Assembly (NCBI GenBank): GCA_014879735.1
Contig: JACSRN010000027.1
Span: forward strand, 1 to 36,085
Length of the DNA: 36,085 nucleotides
Source: Paracoccaceae bacterium
Lineage (GTDB): Bacteria > Pseudomonadota > Alphaproteobacteria > Rhodobacterales > Rhodobacteraceae
Direction of reading: 5' to 3'
In this document: positions 33,050 through 36,085 of the stretch, one piece after another
Layout: each line of letters opens with the position of its first letter
Numbering within the stretch: the stretch's first letter is position 1
Position numbers and translations under genes: made by a program
Notes under the pieces: generated by a model
What the model was told of the DNA's origin: nothing
Databases searched by the model: none
The model's input: the letters and a program-made list of their open reading frames with translations, nothing else

Positions 33050-34774
33050 ATGATCCAGAACGTCATGCGCAACAGCGACGTCCGGCCGGTGCGGGCCCGC
33101 CTTCGGGCCTTCCGGCACGACGAATCCGGCGTCATGGCCCCGCTCGTCCTGATCCTCTTCGTCCTGATGATCCTGGTCGGCGGCATTGCCGTCGATGTCG
33201 CGCGCTATGAGACACGACGTGTCGAGATCCAGAACACGCTCGACCGCGCCACATTGGCGGCGGCGTCGATGACACAGGCCCTTGCCCCGGTTACTGTCGT
33301 GAACGACTGGTTCACCAAGGCAGATCTGAACACCGAACTGGGCGCCGTCACGGTCACGACCGGCATGAACTTCAAGAATGTCCGTGCCGAGGCCGATGTG
33401 ACCTCGAAGAACTATTTCATGTCCATGCTGGAGATCGACTACCTGCAGGGCGTCGATTCCAGTCAGGCCGAACAGCGCGTCACCAATGTCGAGATTGCGC
33501 TCGTGCTCGACGTGTCCGGCTCGATGTACAACCAGATCTCCCGCATCACCAATCTCAAGACCGCGGCGAAGGATTTCATCGACACGGTTCTCGACAGCGA
33601 CACCGAGAACAAGATCTCGATCGCCATCGTGCCCTACAACGGACAGGTGAACCTCGGCCCGACGCTGGCCGCCAAGTTCAACGTGTCCTACCCGCACAGC
33701 TATCCGAACTCCTATTGTATCGACCTGCCGACCTCGACTTTCGCGAACACCACGCTGTCGCGGACCACGGCCTTCCCGCAGGCGCCGTTCGACGACGGCT
33801 GGTCGTCGACCACGCAATCGACCAGTTATACCGCGCCGATCTCCAACTACTATGACAGCAGCCGCCGGCTTTATTCCAACGTCTGGTGCAACCCCGTCGC
33901 CGGCAACTATGTCCGGCCGTTCAACAACAACCACACCACGCTGAAAAGCCAGATCGACGGGTTGGTCGCCATCGGGGCCACCTCGATCGACCTCGGCATG
34001 AAATGGGGCACCTTTCTGCTCGACCCCTCGTCCCGCTCGATCAATGCCGAACTGGCGGGCTCGCGCCTGATCCCGGCCTATTTCGGCAACCGGCCGGCCG
34101 ACTACAATGATGACGAGACGCTGAAAGTGATCGTCCTGATGACCGATGGCGAAAATTTCGTCCAGGAACGCTTTGGCGACGCCTATCGGACCGGAACTTC
34201 GCCGATCTGGCTGGCCAATGACGGGCGTTATTCGATCTTTCATGACACGCGGGTGGACAGCAGGACCACCTCCACGATCTGCAACAGCCGCCCCTTCTGG
34301 GTACCGCATCTGGGCGCCTGGCATTCGCGGCCCTGGACCGGCTCCTCTCCGTCGAGCAGTGCCTGCTATGTACCTGCGACGACGAGCTATTCGAATACGA
34401 CCCGCCAGAACTGGCAAGCGGTCTGGGCCGCCGTGCGGGTGCAGTGGGTGGCGTGGGAGCTTTACGCCCGGGCGCTGGGCACAAGCAGCAGCACGCGGAC
34501 CTCGACCTTCAACACCTGGCTCGGCAACTTCCGCACCCTGACGGATACCGACGTCATGGACAGCCGGCTGGACGATGTCTGCAGCGCGGCCAAGAACAAC
34601 GGCGTCCTCGTCTACGGGATCGCCTTCGAGGCGCCCGACGCCGGCGCAAGCGCCATCCGCTCCTGTGTCTCGGTCCCGAAGTCGAACTATTTCTTCGACG
34701 TCTCCGTGCTTGAGATCGACTCGGCCTTCGATGCCATCGCCTCGAACCTCAGCCAGTTGCGGTTGACGCAATGA
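33050..34774 (+). CDS. TadG-like protein with von Willebrand factor A domain
   Basis: In this 574-residue protein, residues about 24-47 form the N-terminal hydrophobic segment of the TadG/TadE class (DESGVMAPLVLILFVLMIL), followed by VDVARYETRRVEIQNTLDRA as in TadG_N proteins. A vWA domain begins near residue 147 with IALVLDVSGSMYNQ; DVSGS at 154-158 is an intact metal-ion-dependent adhesion (MIDAS) motif, and VIVLMTDGEN is a later vWA strand. A Ser/Thr/Tyr-rich insertion with several Cys lies between. Tad proteins build thin adhesive pili; TadG-like members sit in the periplasm anchored by the N-terminal helix. It overlaps the next ATG by 4 bases. Confidence 0.88.
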   Translation: MIQNVMRNSDVRPVRARLRAFRHDESGVMAPLVLILFVLMILVGGIAVDVARYETRRVEIQNTLDRATLAAASMTQALAPVTVVNDWFTKADLNTELGAVTVTTGMNFKNVRAEADVTSKNYFMSMLEIDYLQGVDSSQAEQRVTNVEIALVLDVSGSMYNQISRITNLKTAAKDFIDTVLDSDTENKISIAIVPYNGQVNLGPTLAAKFNVSYPHSYPNSYCIDLPTSTFANTTLSRTTAFPQAPFDDGWSSTTQSTSYTAPISNYYDSSRRLYSNVWCNPVAGNYVRPFNNNHTTLKSQIDGLVAIGATSIDLGMKWGTFLLDPSSRSINAELAGSRLIPAYFGNRPADYNDDETLKVIVLMTDGENFVQERFGDAYRTGTSPIWLANDGRYSIFHDTRVDSRTTSTICNSRPFWVPHLGAWHSRPWTGSSPSSSACYVPATTSYSNTTRQNWQAVWAAVRVQWVAWELYARALGTSSSTRTSTFNTWLGNFRTLTDTDVMDSRLDDVCSAAKNNGVLVYGIAFEAPDAGASAIRSCVSVPKSNYFFDVSVLEIDSAFDAIASNLSQLRLTQ

Positions 34775-35325
34775 ACCATCGGCTCACAAGTATTCGCCGG
34801 CATCTTGCAGGGCTCTGGCGACGCGAGGACGGGACCGCGGCGATCGAGTTCGTCTTCGCCATCCCGGTGGTGCTGATGATCTTCATGGCGTCGGTCGAGG
34901 CCGGGTTCTACATGGTCAAGCAGGTCATGCTGGAACGCGCGCTCGACATCGTGATGCGCGACTTCCGGTTGGGCAGGCTGGCTTCACTGACACATGACCA
35001 GATCCGGGACCGGGTCTGCGCCGCCGACCCGGTCGTGACGGATTGCGCCGGCGAGTTGAAGGTCTGGATCGAACCGATCAACATGGCGACCTGGGCCGTG
35101 CCCAACCTGCCCGCCTATTGCGGCGACAGGAACGGCACGCTGACGCGCCAGACCACCGGCAGCATCAATCAGGGCAGTCCGGACGAGATCATGTTCGTCT
35201 ACGTCTGCATGCTGCAACGCCCGATGTTCCCCAGCACCGGGATCGGGCTGAAGCTGCGCGCCGATTCGATCGGCCATGGCTACCAGATCGGCGTCACCAC
35301 GCTGGTCGTGAACGAACCGAGTTGA
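34771..35325 (+). CDS. TadE-like pseudopilin
   Basis: The product has 184 residues. After a basic head it shows REDGTAAIEFVFAIPVVLMI, a class III prepilin-like site: cleavage after Gly with Glu at +5 of the mature chain, then a hydrophobic helix. The rest is a periplasmic domain with four or more Cys (VCAADPVVTDC, AYCGD, YVCML). It overlaps the vWA gene by 4 bases and is followed after 18 bases by a similar gene. Minor pseudopilins TadE and TadF assist Flp pilus assembly. Which of the two it corresponds to is uncertain. Confidence 0.85.
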   Translation: MNHRLTSIRRHLAGLWRREDGTAAIEFVFAIPVVLMIFMASVEAGFYMVKQVMLERALDIVMRDFRLGRLASLTHDQIRDRVCAADPVVTDCAGELKVWIEPINMATWAVPNLPAYCGDRNGTLTRQTTGSINQGSPDEIMFVYVCMLQRPMFPSTGIGLKLRADSIGHGYQIGVTTLVVNEPS

Positions 35326-35343
35326 AAGGTGACGAGGTCGAAA

Positions 35344-35910
35344 ATGGTTTCGCTGAAACAGGCTCTGCGCCGCTTTCGCCGCGAGGAGGACGGTCTCGTC
35401 CTGTCCGAATTCCTAATCCTGCTGCCGCTGCTGATCTGGGCATTCATGGCGATCTTCGTCTATTTCGACAGTTTCCGCACCATCAACGAGGCGCAGAAAG
35501 CCTCCTATGCCGTAGCCGACCTGGTCTCGCGCCAGAAGAACGACGTCACGCCGACCATGATCAACGGTCTCGACGACGCCATGACGATGATGATGTCGAA
35601 CCCAGGCGCGGTGCGGCTGCGCGTCACCTCGATCCAGTACACGACCGCGCGGACCTATGTCGTGCTGTTCTCGCGCTCGCCGGGAAGCACGATGCCGCCG
35701 TTGAGTGCCGCAAGCGTCAGGGCCATGGCGACGCGGATCCCGGTCATGGCGCCGCTTGACAGCGTGGTGATCCTGGAAACCGAGGTCGCCTTTCACCCTT
35801 TGCTCAACATCGGCCTGGGCGACAAGACATTCCGCAACTTCATCGTCACCCGGCCGCGCAACCTGCTGCGCGTCTGCCTCTCGGGCACCATCTGCCCGAC
35901 CGTGACCTGA
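35344..35910 (+). CDS. TadE/TadF-like pseudopilin
   Basis: This 188-residue protein contains REEDGLVLSEFLILLPLLIW, again Gly followed by Glu at +5 and a hydrophobic helix, so it should be processed like the previous one. The remainder is a periplasmic domain with mixed strands and a C-terminal CLSGTICPTVT that could form a disulfide. The ATG at 35344 is preferred because GAGG lies at a good distance; a GTG at 35329 would add five residues. It closes the trio of vWA, TadE-like and TadF-like genes. Confidence 0.82.
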   Translation: MVSLKQALRRFRREEDGLVLSEFLILLPLLIWAFMAIFVYFDSFRTINEAQKASYAVADLVSRQKNDVTPTMINGLDDAMTMMMSNPGAVRLRVTSIQYTTARTYVVLFSRSPGSTMPPLSAASVRAMATRIPVMAPLDSVVILETEVAFHPLLNIGLGDKTFRNFIVTRPRNLLRVCLSGTICPTVT

Positions 35911-35956
35911 CACCGCGGGGCTTTCGCGGCATCCCTGCGCGCGATAGGCTGCCCAC

Positions 35957-36085
35957 ATGCAGCCCCATGCCGTCCGCGCCCGCCCGATCCGCCTGATCCG
36001 CCTGCCGCTGCTGCTGATGCTGGCGGCCTGCGCGCAGCTTCCCCAGGTGGAGGCCGCAAAACCGCCGGTCGCTGCCCCCCCGCCC
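35957..36085 (+). CDS. Lipoprotein, 5' end only
   Basis: An ATG at 35957 opens a frame that runs off the right edge after 43 codons. It shows a basic head, the hydrophobic stretch LPLLLMLAAC and a lipobox LAAC with the Cys at residue 25, followed by a Pro/Ala-rich linker. The protein should be an envelope lipoprotein; its identity is unknown. Its place after the pseudopilin genes, 46 bases downstream, suggests a role in pilus assembly, but this cannot be shown from the visible part. Confidence 0.6.
   Translation, partial: MQPHAVRARPIRLIRLPLLLMLAACAQLPQVEAAKPPVAAPPP

Noticed and set aside
29837-34774. A very long plus-strand open frame (1645 codons) ending in the vWA protein
   Set aside because: Only the part from 33050 is coding. 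The rest is antisense to soxB and gdhA and open because of high GC3; its translation has no family resemblance, and a good ribosome site lies at 33050.

Overview
The window is about 36 kb of GC-rich chromosomal DNA from an alphaproteobacterium, most likely Rhodobacterales (Rhodobacteraceae/Paracoccaceae). The evidence is the codon use, the phaZ / phaC-phaP-phaR arrangement, the soxBDAG order, a yeast-type (long) SAICAR synthase, and short intergenic repeats of a kind I associate with this order. I cannot fix the genus. I saw no prophage, insertion sequence, CRISPR array, tRNA or rRNA gene.

Layout. (1) 1-1697: the 5' end of a tadA-like deaminase gene, then rluB with a very long low-complexity tail. 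(2) 1869-7309: a tightly packed co-directional block of a 27-residue membrane peptide, an XpaC-like membrane protein, TelA, a DUF2927 lipoprotein, an SPFH/band-7 protein ending in a GYF_2 domain, and a membrane-anchored double zinc-ribbon protein. It resembles a merger of the Bacillus xpaC-yaaN pair with parts of ydjFGHI and is the best candidate for an under-described (envelope-stress or membrane-repair) system. (3) 7807-11691: purC, a PfkB sugar kinase, dtd and an RhlE-type RNA helicase. (4) 11684-16449: a small possible HTH protein, an unexplained structured intergenic region, thymidine kinase, a small secreted protein, an ArsC/Spx-like protein, a cold-shock protein and thrS. (5) 16671-18879: a divergent Tag-like glycosylase and two overlapping alpha/beta hydrolases, the second lacking its nucleophile serine. 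(6) 18946-23606: the polyhydroxyalkanoate (PHA) cluster, with phaZ divergent from phaC-phaP-phaR; the phasin promoter carries two PhaR-type palindromes. A LysR regulator follows. (7) 24624-32683, all on the minus strand: glutamate dehydrogenase, heterotetrameric sarcosine oxidase soxB-soxD-soxA-soxG, and an orphan DegT-family aminotransferase. (8) 33050-36085: a Tad-pilus-type operon with a vWA/TadG-like protein, two TadE/TadF-like pseudopilins and the start of a lipoprotein gene cut by the window edge.

How the genes fit together. PhaC makes PHA, PhaP coats the granules, PhaR represses granule genes through TGC-rich sites, and PhaZ mobilises the polymer. SoxBDAG converts sarcosine to glycine and methylene-tetrahydrofolate; glutamate dehydrogenase just upstream would connect to nitrogen flow. 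Regulatory DNA is legible in several places: an 11-bp perfect inverted repeat enclosing the -10 of a candidate soxB promoter, a hairpin covering the ribosome-binding site of the DegT gene, and a family of GC-rich intergenic repeats, two of which face each other inside the sox operon. Most long open frames on the opposite strands are products of high GC and were left out.
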